A stretch of 35,591 nucleotides of DNA from Betaproteobacteria bacterium (GCA_021298815.1 JAJTHE010000051.1:1-35591), one strand, 5' to 3'; counted from the first letter of the stretch, positions 24,571 to 34,362 are shown. Program-made: numbers and translations. Notes: generated by a model from the letters alone, not told the origin.

Positions 24571-24676
24571 GTGTGCCCTCCTCGATGCCTGCCGCTGGTT
24601 TCCCGGCAGGTCTTCCGGCACACGACTGTACGCCGATCGTCCTATGATCGAAAAGAATATTTACGCATCATTCGAT
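24571..24676. promoter_or_regulatory. Divergent control region with nested inverted repeats and possible structured leader
   Basis: Three perfect inverted repeats occur in 106 bp. GTGTGCC (24571-24577) pairs with GGCACAC (24617-24623); CCTGCCG (24588-24594) pairs with CGGCAGG (24604-24610), nested inside the first; and ATCGAA (24647-24652) pairs with TTCGAT (24671-24676). In the cupin transcript the outer stem would end at the base before the AUG, with the AGGAGG ribosome site beside and partly within it. TATGAT (24643-24648) is a good -10 for the LysR gene without a clear -35. ACTGTA (24625-24630) read in reverse is a possible -10 for the operon. If that is the true start, the 5' arm of the outer stem would be partly lost. 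Confidence 0.45.
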
Positions 24677-24695
24677 ACCGGGAGGTTATGAAACC

Positions 24696-25628
24696 ATGAA
24701 CCTGAAGCAGCTTCGCTACGTCTGCGGCATCGCCGAGGCAGGGTTCAACATCTCGCGCGCGGCGGCTGCGCTGCACACCTCCCAGCCGGGCATCAGCAAG
24801 CAGGTGCGGCTGCTGGAGGAAGAACTCGGCGTGCAGCTGTTGCGGCGGCGCGGCAACCGGATCGAGGGCTTCACCGTGCCCGGCCTGGAGATCCTGGCCA
24901 CCGCCCGGCGCATGATCGAGGATGCACAGAACGTGCGCCGGATCGCCGAGGAATTCCAGCACGCGAAGAAGCGGCTGGTGCTGGCGACGACCCACATCCA
25001 TGCACGCTACGTGCTGCGCAGCGTCATCGGCCGCTTCATCCGCCGGCATCCGGACGTGCAACTGGTGCTGCGCCAGGGCAGTCCGACGCAGATCGCGCAG
25101 TGGGTGGTCGCCTGCGAGGCGGACGTGGGCATCACCAGCGAGCCGCCGACGCCGGTGGCCGACCTGGTGATGCTCGCCTGCGCGCGGCTGGAACGCAGCA
25201 TCATCGTACCGGCCGGGCATGCACTGGCGGGCAGCCGGCGGCCTACGCTCAAGCGGGTCAGCGCCTTCCCGATCCTCACGCTCGACCAGAGCTACGTCGG
25301 CGGCTCATCGGTGCTGCGCGCGTTCGACGATGCCGGCATCGTGCCCGACGTGGTGCTGAGCGCGACCGATGCCGACGTGATCAAGTCGTACGTCGAACTC
25401 GGCCTGGGCATCGCGATCCTGCCCAGCATCGCGTTCGAGGCCGCGCGCGACCGCGGCCTGCGCGCGCTCGACGCGAAGCACCTGTTCCCGCCGTCGATCA
25501 CCCAGATCGAGCTGCGCCGGGGCACCTGGCTGCACGGCGCGCTGTACGACTTCGTCGCGATGCTCGCGCCGCAGTGGGACCGGGCGACCATCGAGGACCG
25601 GATGCGCGAGGCGTTGCCGGGGGCATGA
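24696..25628 (+). CDS. CysB-like LysR-family regulator with altered effector-site residues
   Basis: This 310-aa regulator matches E. coli CysB strongly by eye, from the helix-turn-helix (HTSQPGISKQVRLLEEELG) through RQGSPTQIA, the ATDADVIKSYVELGLGIAILPS segment and the C-terminus. CysB binds sulfate and thiosulfate-like ligands through Thr100, Thr102, Gln103, Thr149 and Thr202 (from memory). Here the matching ATTHIHARY keeps the first Thr (Thr99) but has Ile101 and His102; the Thr149 position is Ser, and the Thr202 region is YVGGS. A different effector is therefore likely. GGAGG lies 10 bp before the ATG. It is divergent from the 13-gene operon, its probable target, and a hairpin follows the stop. 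Confidence 0.95.
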   Translation: MNLKQLRYVCGIAEAGFNISRAAAALHTSQPGISKQVRLLEEELGVQLLRRRGNRIEGFTVPGLEILATARRMIEDAQNVRRIAEEFQHAKKRLVLATTHIHARYVLRSVIGRFIRRHPDVQLVLRQGSPTQIAQWVVACEADVGITSEPPTPVADLVMLACARLERSIIVPAGHALAGSRRPTLKRVSAFPILTLDQSYVGGSSVLRAFDDAGIVPDVVLSATDADVIKSYVELGLGIAILPSIAFEAARDRGLRALDAKHLFPPSITQIELRRGTWLHGALYDFVAMLAPQWDRATIEDRMREALPGA

Positions 25629-25654
25629 CCTGGCAGGAAGGGACCCTGCCGGGT
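25628..25654 (+). terminator. Hairpin after the CysB-like gene
   Basis: Bases 25628-25637 pair with 25645-25654 as a 10-bp stem (one G-T wobble; core GGCAGG/CCTGCC) with a 7-nt loop, beginning on the last base of the LysR stop codon. The following TCTTCG is only weakly T-rich. It probably ends LysR transcription and may also act on the opposite strand, where the pseudogene converges. Confidence 0.5.
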
Positions 25655-25672
25655 CTTCGATCCGCCGGTGGA

Positions 25673-26362
25673 TCAGTGCGCGATGCGCGCGATCGATGCG
25701 CCGATCCCGTCGCGCGCCGTCTTGCTGCTCGCGTCGAGGTTCAAGCGCCGCGGCGTGTCGAAGCTGGCGACATAGCCGACGCCGCCGGTGAACACCATCG
25801 CGGCCGGGAACTCGAGCGGGCCGCGACCATCGTTGCGCGCGGCGGTGCGTACCTGGCCGTCGGGCGCAACGGTCGCCAGGGCGTTGAGCTCGTCGGCGGT
25901 GACCCACAGGTTGCCGTGGCGGTCGAAGGCCTTGCCGTCGGCGCCGTGCGCGGTATCGGCAACTGCAGCACGCCGGCGGCGTCGAACTCCAGGCCGTTGG
26001 CAACGATCGCCTGCTGCGTCACGCCGTCGGGCAGCGTGCGCGTGAAGCGTTCGATCTGCGCGGCCGCCTGCGCCGCGCCGCCGCCGGGTTCGACCCGCTT
26101 GCCCTTGATCTCGCGCGCTTCGATCCGGCCCAACACCACCGGCTTCGGCGCGCGCGGGTCCACGCGCAGGATGTTGCCGGTGACCCGGTCGGGCAGGTAC
26201 AGCAGCCCGCGCGCATCGGCGGTGATGCTCTCGACGATCACGGTCTGGTCGACGCTGGCCGGGTCGAGGTCGACCAGGATGGAAACGGTCGGGGGTGGAC
26301 GCGTGAATGCAGGCGTAGCCGGCGAGCAGGAGTGCGGTGATTGCCGCGAAGGTACGCTTAAG
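25673..26362 (-). pseudogene. Frameshifted exported SMP-30/NHL-like protein remnant
   Basis: Three minus-strand frames join into one protein. It begins with a signal peptide (LKRTFAAITALLLAGYACIH), continues in a second frame as VSILVDLDPASVDQTVIVES through VANGLEFDAAGVLQ, and ends in a third frame with GKAFDRHGNLWVTADELNA through IGASIARIAH and a stop. The first break lies at a five-C run (26291-26295), where one C too many would explain it. The second lies near 25961-25966, where one missing base would restore LQVADTAHGADGK. No ATG, GTG or TTG lies near the signal peptide. It is either a decayed gene or two sequencing indels; the missing start favours decay. It resembles propeller proteins that read out lactone or alkaloid substrates. 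Confidence 0.75.
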
Positions 26363-26556
26363 GGTTCGACCCCCGGGATCCCTGGACGGTGCGGACGATG
26401 ATCGCGCGCCTGCATCGCCGCGTCCAGCCCTCCCGCTCCCGCTCGGCCACGCCCGTCGCCATCGATCATGCGGTCTGCCGACGACGATGGCATGATTGCG
26501 CCACGGAAAGCGAGTGCAAACAGCACCGCGTCATCTACCAGGGGAGGAGAGTGCCG
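26363..26556. other. Intergenic stretch between pseudogene and cupin pair
   Basis: I see no convincing gene in this 194-bp stretch. It holds the decayed 5' end of the minus-strand pseudogene and, near its right end, the GGGGAGGAGA ribosome site (26541-26550) of the next cupin. No clear promoter boxes could be assigned. Confidence 0.5.
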
Positions 26557-27117
26557 ATGAGCACCGCGATCAAGCCCGTCCGCCGGGTCGTCACCGGCAA
26601 CGATGCGCAGGGGCGCTCCTGCGTGCTCTACGACAGCGATGCACCGAACGTGAACCCCGGCGCGATCCGTCCCGGCACCTGCATGACGGACCTCTGGGTC
26701 TATCGCGAATGCCCGGTACCGCTGTCGGGGGACCGCGACGACGGCCGCCTGCCGTTCAGCTTCGAACCGCCGGAGACAGGCGGCCACCTGCGTATCGTGC
26801 AGTCGCCGGCGAAGCCGCCGGGCTACGATCCGGCGCAGGACGACACGGCGATCCCGCTGCACGAGCCGCGCCAGCGCCACGGGGGCACCTGGGACAAGGG
26901 CGGCGCGAATGCGTTCTCGTCGCCCGTGCACAAGTCGGAGACGGTCGACTACGGGATCATGCTCAAGGGCGAACGGGTGCTGCTGCTCGACCGCGGGACG
27001 TACACGATGCTACCCGGCGATGTCGTCGTGCAGCTCGGCAACTGGCACGGCTGGTGCAATCCGAATGAAGGCAGCCTGATGGCCTTCATGATGATGGGCG
27101 CGAAGTACGAAGACTGA
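26557..27117 (+). CDS. Cupin-domain protein, intact site (cupin pair, first member)
   Basis: This 186-aa protein carries a C-terminal cupin with candidate ligands His125 and Glu128 (VHKSETVDYGIMLKGE) and His164 (GNWHGW), after an N-terminal region beginning PVRRVVTGNDAQGRS. The start is the ATG 6 bp after GGGGAGGAGA; the longer upstream frame overlaps the pseudogene region. It is a clear paralogue of the next gene (PIRRIVCLDDAQGKS at the same place), with which it forms an operon. Similar small cupins occur beside Bug and dioxygenase genes in betaproteobacteria, but I know of no assigned reaction. Confidence 0.9.
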   Translation: MSTAIKPVRRVVTGNDAQGRSCVLYDSDAPNVNPGAIRPGTCMTDLWVYRECPVPLSGDRDDGRLPFSFEPPETGGHLRIVQSPAKPPGYDPAQDDTAIPLHEPRQRHGGTWDKGGANAFSSPVHKSETVDYGIMLKGERVLLLDRGTYTMLPGDVVVQLGNWHGWCNPNEGSLMAFMMMGAKYED

Positions 27118-27135
27118 CACGGAGACCGTGACACC

Positions 27136-27714
27136 ATGGCCACTACATCCGCTGCAAATGCCGCCCGTCCGATCCGCCGCATCGTCTGCCTCGACGATGC
27201 ACAGGGCAAGTCGCTGGCGGTCTCCGACGCGCCGTTGCCCGAAGTGCATGTCGACCCGGTCCGGCCCGGGTTCGAGTCGACCCGCATCTGGGTCACCGAC
27301 CGTACGCCCTCGCGCATGAAGGCCGGCGGCGGCCCGATCACCGAGACGCTCGGCCTGCCGCACACGATCGAACCGCCGCCGGGCGGATCGCTGTGCCGGA
27401 TGGTCACCTTCCCGCCGGACGACAGCTGGTCCGGCCGGGTGTCCGCACGCGACGTGCAGTCGTACTTCGAGTCGATGGGTTCGCCGCAGGCGTACGCCGG
27501 AAAGGCCGGAGCGCCGCACCCGTACATGCAGCGCACCCGCACGCTCGACTTCTGCCTGGTGATCGAGGGCGAGATCACGCTGGTGCTCGATACCGCCGAG
27601 GTGCACCTGCAGGCCGGCGACACCGTGGTACAACGGGGCACCCGTCATGCCTGGAGCAACCGGTCCGGGAAGCCCTGCCTGGTGGCGTTCTCGTCGCACG
27701 ACGGGGCATGGTGA
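27136..27714 (+). CDS. Cupin-domain paralogue with lost metal ligands (cupin pair, second member)
   Basis: This 192-aa protein aligns with the preceding cupin throughout, with the same N-terminal motif, the same CLVIEGE strand and the RHAWSN late motif with His171. At the first metal motif it reads YMQRTRTLDF where the paralogue has VHKSETVDY, so the aligned His and Glu are Gln132 and Arg135. Normal metal binding by the cupin barrel is therefore doubtful. A GGAGA ribosome site lies 10 bp before the ATG. The gene begins 18 bp after its paralogue and ends one base before Bug 9, so all three should be co-expressed. Confidence 0.9.
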   Translation: MATTSAANAARPIRRIVCLDDAQGKSLAVSDAPLPEVHVDPVRPGFESTRIWVTDRTPSRMKAGGGPITETLGLPHTIEPPPGGSLCRMVTFPPDDSWSGRVSARDVQSYFESMGSPQAYAGKAGAPHPYMQRTRTLDFCLVIEGEITLVLDTAEVHLQAGDTVVQRGTRHAWSNRSGKPCLVAFSSHDGAW

Positions 27715-27715
27715 G

Positions 27716-28771
27716 ATGGCCATCACCGCAGGTGGCCGCACCGGTATGAGCCGGGGGGCGGCGTCGACCTGGTTGCGGCTGCTGGCCTGGGCGGCTGGCG
27801 GGTCGGTGGCCGCGATCGTTGCGCCCTCGGCGGCGCTGGCAGCGGCCGCTGCCGCACCCGCGGCCTCCGGCGCGCCGAGATACCCGGTGAAGCCGATCCG
27901 GGTCATCGTGGCGAGCACGCCCGCCTCCGGGCCGGACATCGTCGCCCGGCTGGTGGCGCAGCACCTCGGCGAGCGCTGGGGCGAGTCGCTGGTGGTGGAC
28001 AACCGCACCGGCGCCGGCGGCAACGTCGGTGCCGAGATCGCCGCGCGTGCGCCTGCCGATGGCTATACCGTGCTGATGGCCACTGCCAGCCAGCCGATCG
28101 CGGCGGCGCTGTATCCGAAGCTCAACTACGACCTGCTTCGCGACTTCGCGCCGGTCTCGCTGGTGGCCAGCACGCCCTATGTGCTGGTGGTGAACGCGGC
28201 GCAACCGGTCGCCTCCGTGAAGGAACTGGTCGCCGTCGCACGCGCGAAGCCGGGCCAGCTGCACTACGGGTCCGGGGGCAGCGGGACGCCGACCCACCTG
28301 TCGGCGGAGATCTTCCGCTCGCTGGCGAAGATCGACCTGGTGCATGTGCCGTACAAGGGCGTGACGCCGGCCCTGACCGACCTCGTCTCAGGACAGGTGC
28401 AGCTGGTGTTCTCGGTGGTGCCTGCGGCGCTGCCGTTCGTGCGCAACGGCCGCCTGCGTGCGCTCGGCGTGAGCAGCGCGAAGCGTTCGCCGATGGTGCC
28501 CGAGCTGCCGCCGATCGGCGAGTCGCTGCCGGGCTTCGAGGTGATCGGCTGGTACGGCCTGCTGTTTCCGGCCGGTACGCCGGCACCGATCGTCGGGCGG
28601 ATGAGCGAGGACGTCGGTCGGCTGATGCGTACCGACGACCTGCGCGACCGGTTGTCCGCGCTCGGCGCCGAGCCGATCGGCAGCTCCGCGGCCGAGTTCG
28701 GCCGCGTGCTCAAGGCCGAGATGACGAAGTGGGCGGCCGCGGTGCGGGCGTCGGGTGCGAAGGTGGAGTAG
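27716..28771 (+). CDS. Bug/TctC-family substrate-binding protein (Bug 9)
   Basis: This 351-aa Bug protein starts one base after the cupin stop; a later in-frame ATG (MSRGAAS, ten codons on) is an alternative. The Ala-rich signal peptide (LLAWAAGGSVAAIVAPSAALAAAAAAPA) runs to about residue 50. Loop 1 is ASTPASGPD, of normal length but without the Pro-Phe and Gly-Gly pattern. Loop 2 is the regular HVPYKGV. The linkage to two small cupins suggests that the ligand belongs to their pathway. Its 3' end converges on Bug 10 with an 11-bp gap and no visible terminator. Confidence 0.94.
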   Translation: MAITAGGRTGMSRGAASTWLRLLAWAAGGSVAAIVAPSAALAAAAAAPAASGAPRYPVKPIRVIVASTPASGPDIVARLVAQHLGERWGESLVVDNRTGAGGNVGAEIAARAPADGYTVLMATASQPIAAALYPKLNYDLLRDFAPVSLVASTPYVLVVNAAQPVASVKELVAVARAKPGQLHYGSGGSGTPTHLSAEIFRSLAKIDLVHVPYKGVTPALTDLVSGQVQLVFSVVPAALPFVRNGRLRALGVSSAKRSPMVPELPPIGESLPGFEVIGWYGLLFPAGTPAPIVGRMSEDVGRLMRTDDLRDRLSALGAEPIGSSAAEFGRVLKAEMTKWAAAVRASGAKVE

Positions 28772-28782
28772 GTCGCCGGCGA

Positions 28783-29775
28783 TCAGTCGGCGCGGGCGCC
28801 TGCCTCCTTCGCAACCTTCGCCCATTTCGCCAGTTCCTCGTTGAGGAAGATGCCGAACGCAGCCGGCGTGCTGCCGACTGGTTCGAAGCTGAGCGACGCC
28901 ATCCGCTCGAGCACGTCGGGCATCTTCAGGGCGCGCACGATCTCGCCGTGCAGTTTCGCGATGATCGGTGCCGGCGTGCGGGCCGGCACCAGCACGCCGT
29001 TCCAGGCAGGAGCATCGAAGCCGGGCAATCCGCTCTCGGCCATCGTCGGCAGGTCGGGCAATGCGCGCGAACGGGTGGCGGTGGTTACCGCCAGCGGCCG
29101 GATGCGCCCGGCGGTGATCTGCGGCACGGCCGAGGGACCGACCACGAAATTCACCTGCACCTGGTCGGCGATCAGTGCGGTCACGCCGCCAGCCACCGTC
29201 TTGTACGGCACATGCACCATCCTCGCGCCGGTGCGGCCGATGAACAGTTCCGCGATCAGGTGGCCGGGCGAACCGTTGCCGCCGGAACCGTAGTTGAGGC
29301 TGCCCGGCTTCGACTTCGCCAGCCGGACCAGGTCGTCGACCGACTTCACCGGCAGCGACGGGTGCACGTTGAGCACGAACGGGATCGTGCCCAGCAGGCT
29401 GACCGGCGCGAAATCCTTCGCCATGTCGTAGGAAAGCTTGTAGAAGTTCGGATTGATCGTGTGCGTACCGGTGGCGAGCAGCAGCGTGTGGCCGTCCGGG
29501 TTCGCCTTCGCGACGACCTCGGCCGAGAACATGCCGCCAGCGCCACCGCGCTCCTCGACGATCACCGGTTGTCCCCAGGATTCGTTGAACTTCGGCCCGA
29601 GGATGCGCGCCATGGCGTCCGGGCCGCCGCCGGTGACGAAGCGGATCGGGCGGTTGGGGTAGGGCTGCGCCTGCACGGAGCAGCCGGCGGCGACCAGGGC
29701 CGTGAAGACGCACCCGTTGATCAGTGCCGGTGCTAAGCCATGCTGCTTCGTCGTCCGGGCGTGGAGCCTTCGCAT
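28783..29775 (-). CDS. Bug/TctC-family substrate-binding protein with shortened ligand loop (Bug 10)
   Basis: This 330-aa Bug protein begins at MRRLHARTT, because GGAGGAGGA just upstream would be coding if the ATG five codons earlier were used. The signal peptide core is GCVFTALVAAGCSVQA, cleaved before QPYPNRPIRF. The AAGC stretch resembles a lipobox only loosely. Loop 1 is IRFVTGGGPD, four residues shorter than normal, and loop 2 reads VPYKTV, with Thr replacing the Gly of PYKG; Bug 8 has the same pair of changes. It stands alone behind its own promoter region, which carries an 8-bp inverted repeat. Confidence 0.93.
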   Translation of the reverse strand: MRRLHARTTKQHGLAPALINGCVFTALVAAGCSVQAQPYPNRPIRFVTGGGPDAMARILGPKFNESWGQPVIVEERGGAGGMFSAEVVAKANPDGHTLLLATGTHTINPNFYKLSYDMAKDFAPVSLLGTIPFVLNVHPSLPVKSVDDLVRLAKSKPGSLNYGSGGNGSPGHLIAELFIGRTGARMVHVPYKTVAGGVTALIADQVQVNFVVGPSAVPQITAGRIRPLAVTTATRSRALPDLPTMAESGLPGFDAPAWNGVLVPARTPAPIIAKLHGEIVRALKMPDVLERMASLSFEPVGSTPAAFGIFLNEELAKWAKVAKEAGARAD

Positions 29776-29810
29776 CCCATCCTCCTCCAAGGCAGAGACC
29801 GTGCCTCGAA

Positions 29811-29846
29811 TCTATCAGGATGTGCACCGCGCGAGGCAACATCCTG
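29811..29846 (-). promoter_or_regulatory. Putative promoter and operator of Bug 10
   Basis: Read on the minus strand, TTGCCT (29839-29834) and GATAGA (29816-29811), 17 bp apart, form a possible promoter 36 bp before the Bug 10 start. It is covered by a perfect inverted repeat, CAGGATGT (29816-29823) with ACATCCTG (29839-29846), whose centres are 23 bp (about two helical turns) apart. This is the geometry expected for a dimeric regulator. The same 255-bp gap also holds the kinase upstream region. Confidence 0.4.
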
Positions 29847-30030
29847 TCGTGCGCCGCCGCGAAGGCGTGCAGGAGCGGCTTCGCCGAAGATCGGGAACAG
29901 CCAGCCGATGGGACAATGAACAGGACGTTCAAGAATCTCGCGGAGCGGCCGATATGAAGCGAGCGGATCTTGGCCAGTTTTCCTCAGGAGGCTTGTACCC
30001 GGCCTTTCCTCGCCTGTCTTGGAGCTCCGG

Positions 30031-32118
<2,088 letters not shown>

Positions 32119-32167
32119 GCCCGGTCGCCTGCCTGCGGACGGCGCATGACGGCCGCCCGGCCTACGC

Positions 32168-33157
32168 TCACTCCGGCGGGATCTTCGCCCGCTCGACGAT
32201 GCCGGCGAACTTGGCGAGCTCGCTGCGGATCAGCGCCGAGAAGGCGGCGGGCGTGGTGCTGGTCGGATCCATCCCCTGGCTGACCAGCCGCTCGCGCAGG
32301 TCCGGCATCTTCTCCGCGGCGACGATCGCCGCGTTCAGCCGGTTGACGACCTCGGGCGGCGTGCCGGCGGGCGCCAGCCAGCCGAACCAGGTGCCGATGT
32401 CGAAACCCTTGAGGCCCGACTCCGCGATGGTCGGCACCTCGGGCAGCAGCGCGGAGCGGCGCGCGGTGGACACCGCGAGTGCACGCAGGCGCCCGGTCTT
32501 CACATGGGGCAGGGCGTTCGGCGGGCTGGTGAACATCATGTCGACCTGGCCGCCGACCAGGTCGCCGATGGACTGGCCGACGCCCTTGTACGGCACGTGC
32601 AGGATGTCGACGCCCGCCATCGTCTTCAGCAGCTCGCCGGCGAGGTGCGGTGGCGCGCCGACGCCGGAGGACGCGTAGTTCAATCCGGCCGGGCGCTTGC
32701 GCGCGAGCGCGAGCAGTTCCCTGATCGAGGTCGCTGGTACCGACGGATGCACGGCCAGCACGAACGAGCTGATCGCGGTCAGGCTCACCGGCGCGAAGTC
32801 CTTCGCCACGTCGTAGCCGAGGTTGCGCGACAGGGCCGGCGCGATGGTGAGTGCACTGGCCCCGTTGAGCAGCGTGTAGCCGTCGGCGGGCGCGCGCGCG
32901 ACGAACTGCGAGCCGATGTTGCCGGCCGCGCCGGCGCGGTTCTCGACGATCACCGGCTGCGCGAGCAGGTCAGAGACCTTCTGGCCGAAGGTGCGCGCCG
33001 ACAGGTCGTTCGGGCCACCCGCGGGATAGGCGACGATCAGCCGGATGGGCTTCGACGGAAACGGCTGCGCCGAGGCGGCCAGCGGCAGCAGCAGGCCGAG
33101 TGCGGCCATGGCAAGTGGGCGCGCGTGGGGTAGGGCGGGACAGCGGTGGGCACGCAT
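32168..33157 (-). CDS. Bug/TctC-family substrate-binding protein (Bug 11)
   Basis: This 329-aa Bug protein has the signal peptide [11 protein letters not shown] plus the core [17 protein letters not shown], followed by [15 protein letters not shown] chose this ATG because CAGGAG precedes it and it gives a normal signal peptide. A start 17 codons upstream overlaps the ketopantoate-reductase stop as ATGA and cannot be excluded. Loop 1 is AYPAGGPND and loop 2 HVPYKGV, both near the family norm. It is co-transcribed with the reductase upstream, and its 3' end converges on the hybrid kinase gene. Confidence 0.93.
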   Translation of the reverse strand: MRAHRCPALPHARPLAMAALGLLLPLAASAQPFPSKPIRLIVAYPAGGPNDLSARTFGQKVSDLLAQPVIVENRAGAAGNIGSQFVARAPADGYTLLNGASALTIAPALSRNLGYDVAKDFAPVSLTAISSFVLAVHPSVPATSIRELLALARKRPAGLNYASSGVGAPPHLAGELLKTMAGVDILHVPYKGVGQSIGDLVGGQVDMMFTSPPNALPHVKTGRLRALAVSTARRSALLPEVPTIAESGLKGFDIGTWFGWLAPAGTPPEVVNRLNAAIVAAEKMPDLRERLVSQGMDPTSTTPAAFSALIRSELAKFAGIVERAKIPPE

Positions 33158-33204
33158 GGTCGGCTCCTGGAGGGCGATGCGTTCTGGAAGGTGGGTGGGC
33201 CGGC

Positions 33205-34305
33205 TCATCGGGTCATCGCGACCAGCGCATCGAGGTTGCCGGGATCCATCGTCGCCTCGCCGCGTTCGATCCGGCCGATCAGGGTCGCCAGCGCCTCGTG
33301 GGTCGGCGCGGGCAGCCCGCTCTCCCGCCCGCGGCGTGCGACATAACCGTTCATGAAGTCGTTCTCGGTGCGCCGGCCCTTGCGGATGTCCTGCGCCATG
33401 CCCGAGTAGCCGAGGTCGGTCATGCGCTCGAGTTCATGGTCGAACGCGGCATCGACCGCACGGCGGGCCGTGTCGTCACCGGCCGCGGCGTCGAGCCATG
33501 ACCGTGCTTCGAGCGTGCGGATCGGTTCGAGGGCGTAGCCGAGTGCCTGTCCGATGCGGATCGCCTCGTCGGCCAGGCGCACCATGATCGCCCGTGTCGC
33601 GGCACCGGCGACGATCGACTTTAGCGTCATGCCGGTGCTGGCCGACAGCGCCGTGGTCATCGTGTTCGCCACCAGCTTCGACCAGCGCTCGCCCCACAGG
33701 TTCGAGGTCGCCCGCGCGCTATCGACCTGGCCGAGCATTGCCACCAGCGCCGCGAGCCGCGGCGTCATCCGGCCATGCAGTTCGCCGGCGCGGAAGATCG
33801 TGTATGCACTGCCGCCGGGCTGGCGGGTGCGCACGATGCCGCCGGGCCGGTGCGCCTCGGCGCTCAGCGTGCTGGCGATGCAGCCGATCGTACGGTCGGC
33901 ACCGACGATGCCGGCGACCAGTTCCTCGACCAGGCAGTTCTGCATCGTCACCACGTAGCCGCCCGGCGCGAGGCAGGACCCGGCGAGCGACGCGGCCCAG
34001 GCCGTGTCGTAGAGCTTGGTGCAGACGAACGCGATGTCCACCGGGCGCTTGCTGGCCACCTGCTGCGCTTCATGGATGTGCAGCGCGGGCACCGGTATCG
34101 TGTACTCGCCGACCGTCCCGCTGAACGCGAGGCCGTCGTGGCGGATCGCCTCGACATGTGCCGGCCAGGGATCGATCAGCGTCACGTCGAAGCCCGCGCG
34201 GAACAGGTGGGCGCCGACATAGCCGCCGATCGCGCCCGCGCCGACGAAGGCCAGCCGCGGCTTGGGCTGGAGCGGCGAGGTGGGGCGGGTGGCGGCGGCG
34301 GTCAT
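33205..34305 (-). CDS. Ketopantoate reductase-family (PanE/ApbA) oxidoreductase
   Basis: This 366-aa enzyme is somewhat longer than typical PanE (about 300 aa). It has the NADP-binding motif FVGAGAIGGYVG at 20-31, the central SKLVANTM with the family's catalytic-site Lys, and the C-terminal signature SGMAQDIRKGRRTENDFMNGYV. PanE reduces 2-oxopantoate, but many paralogues act on other 2-oxo or 2-hydroxy acids. The coupling to a Bug gene and the position beside a dioxygenase favour a catabolic 2-oxoacid reductase here over pantothenate synthesis. The gene diverges from the dioxygenase across 79 bp. Confidence 0.9.
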   Translation of the reverse strand: MTAAATRPTSPLQPKPRLAFVGAGAIGGYVGAHLFRAGFDVTLIDPWPAHVEAIRHDGLAFSGTVGEYTIPVPALHIHEAQQVASKRPVDIAFVCTKLYDTAWAASLAGSCLAPGGYVVTMQNCLVEELVAGIVGADRTIGCIASTLSAEAHRPGGIVRTRQPGGSAYTIFRAGELHGRMTPRLAALVAMLGQVDSARATSNLWGERWSKLVANTMTTALSASTGMTLKSIVAGAATRAIMVRLADEAIRIGQALGYALEPIRTLEARSWLDAAAGDDTARRAVDAAFDHELERMTDLGYSGMAQDIRKGRRTENDFMNGYVARRGRESGLPAPTHEALATLIGRIERGEATMDPGNLDALVAMTR

Positions 34306-34344
34306 GGATGGGTTCCGTCAAGTGGGTGCATCATCTGGGCGTGT

Positions 34345-34362
34345 ACCGGCCCGGCTGCCGGT
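34345..34362. promoter_or_regulatory. 18-bp palindrome between divergent genes
   Basis: ACCGGC-N6-GCCGGT is a perfect inverted repeat in the 79-bp gap between the reductase and dioxygenase genes, 22 bp before the dioxygenase start. It could be an operator controlling one or both genes, or a hairpin in the dioxygenase leader. No promoter boxes could be assigned. Confidence 0.3.

Noticed and set aside
28783..29775. Bug 10 as a lipoprotein
   Set aside because: LVAAGC lacks the usual Leu/Val/Ile at the -3 position and a normal signal-peptidase I site (VQAQ) follows; other Bugs here are soluble exported proteins.
29902..30018. Small ORFs between Bug 10 and the kinase (such as MNRTFKNLAERPI)
   Set aside because: The 13-codon frame has no convincing ribosome site, and a following ATG frame runs out of frame into the kinase gene; there is no evidence of coding.
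33205..34305. Assignment as the biosynthetic panE
   Set aside because: The family is clear but many paralogues have other substrates, the protein is longer than usual, and the neighbours are a Bug and a dioxygenase rather than pantothenate genes.
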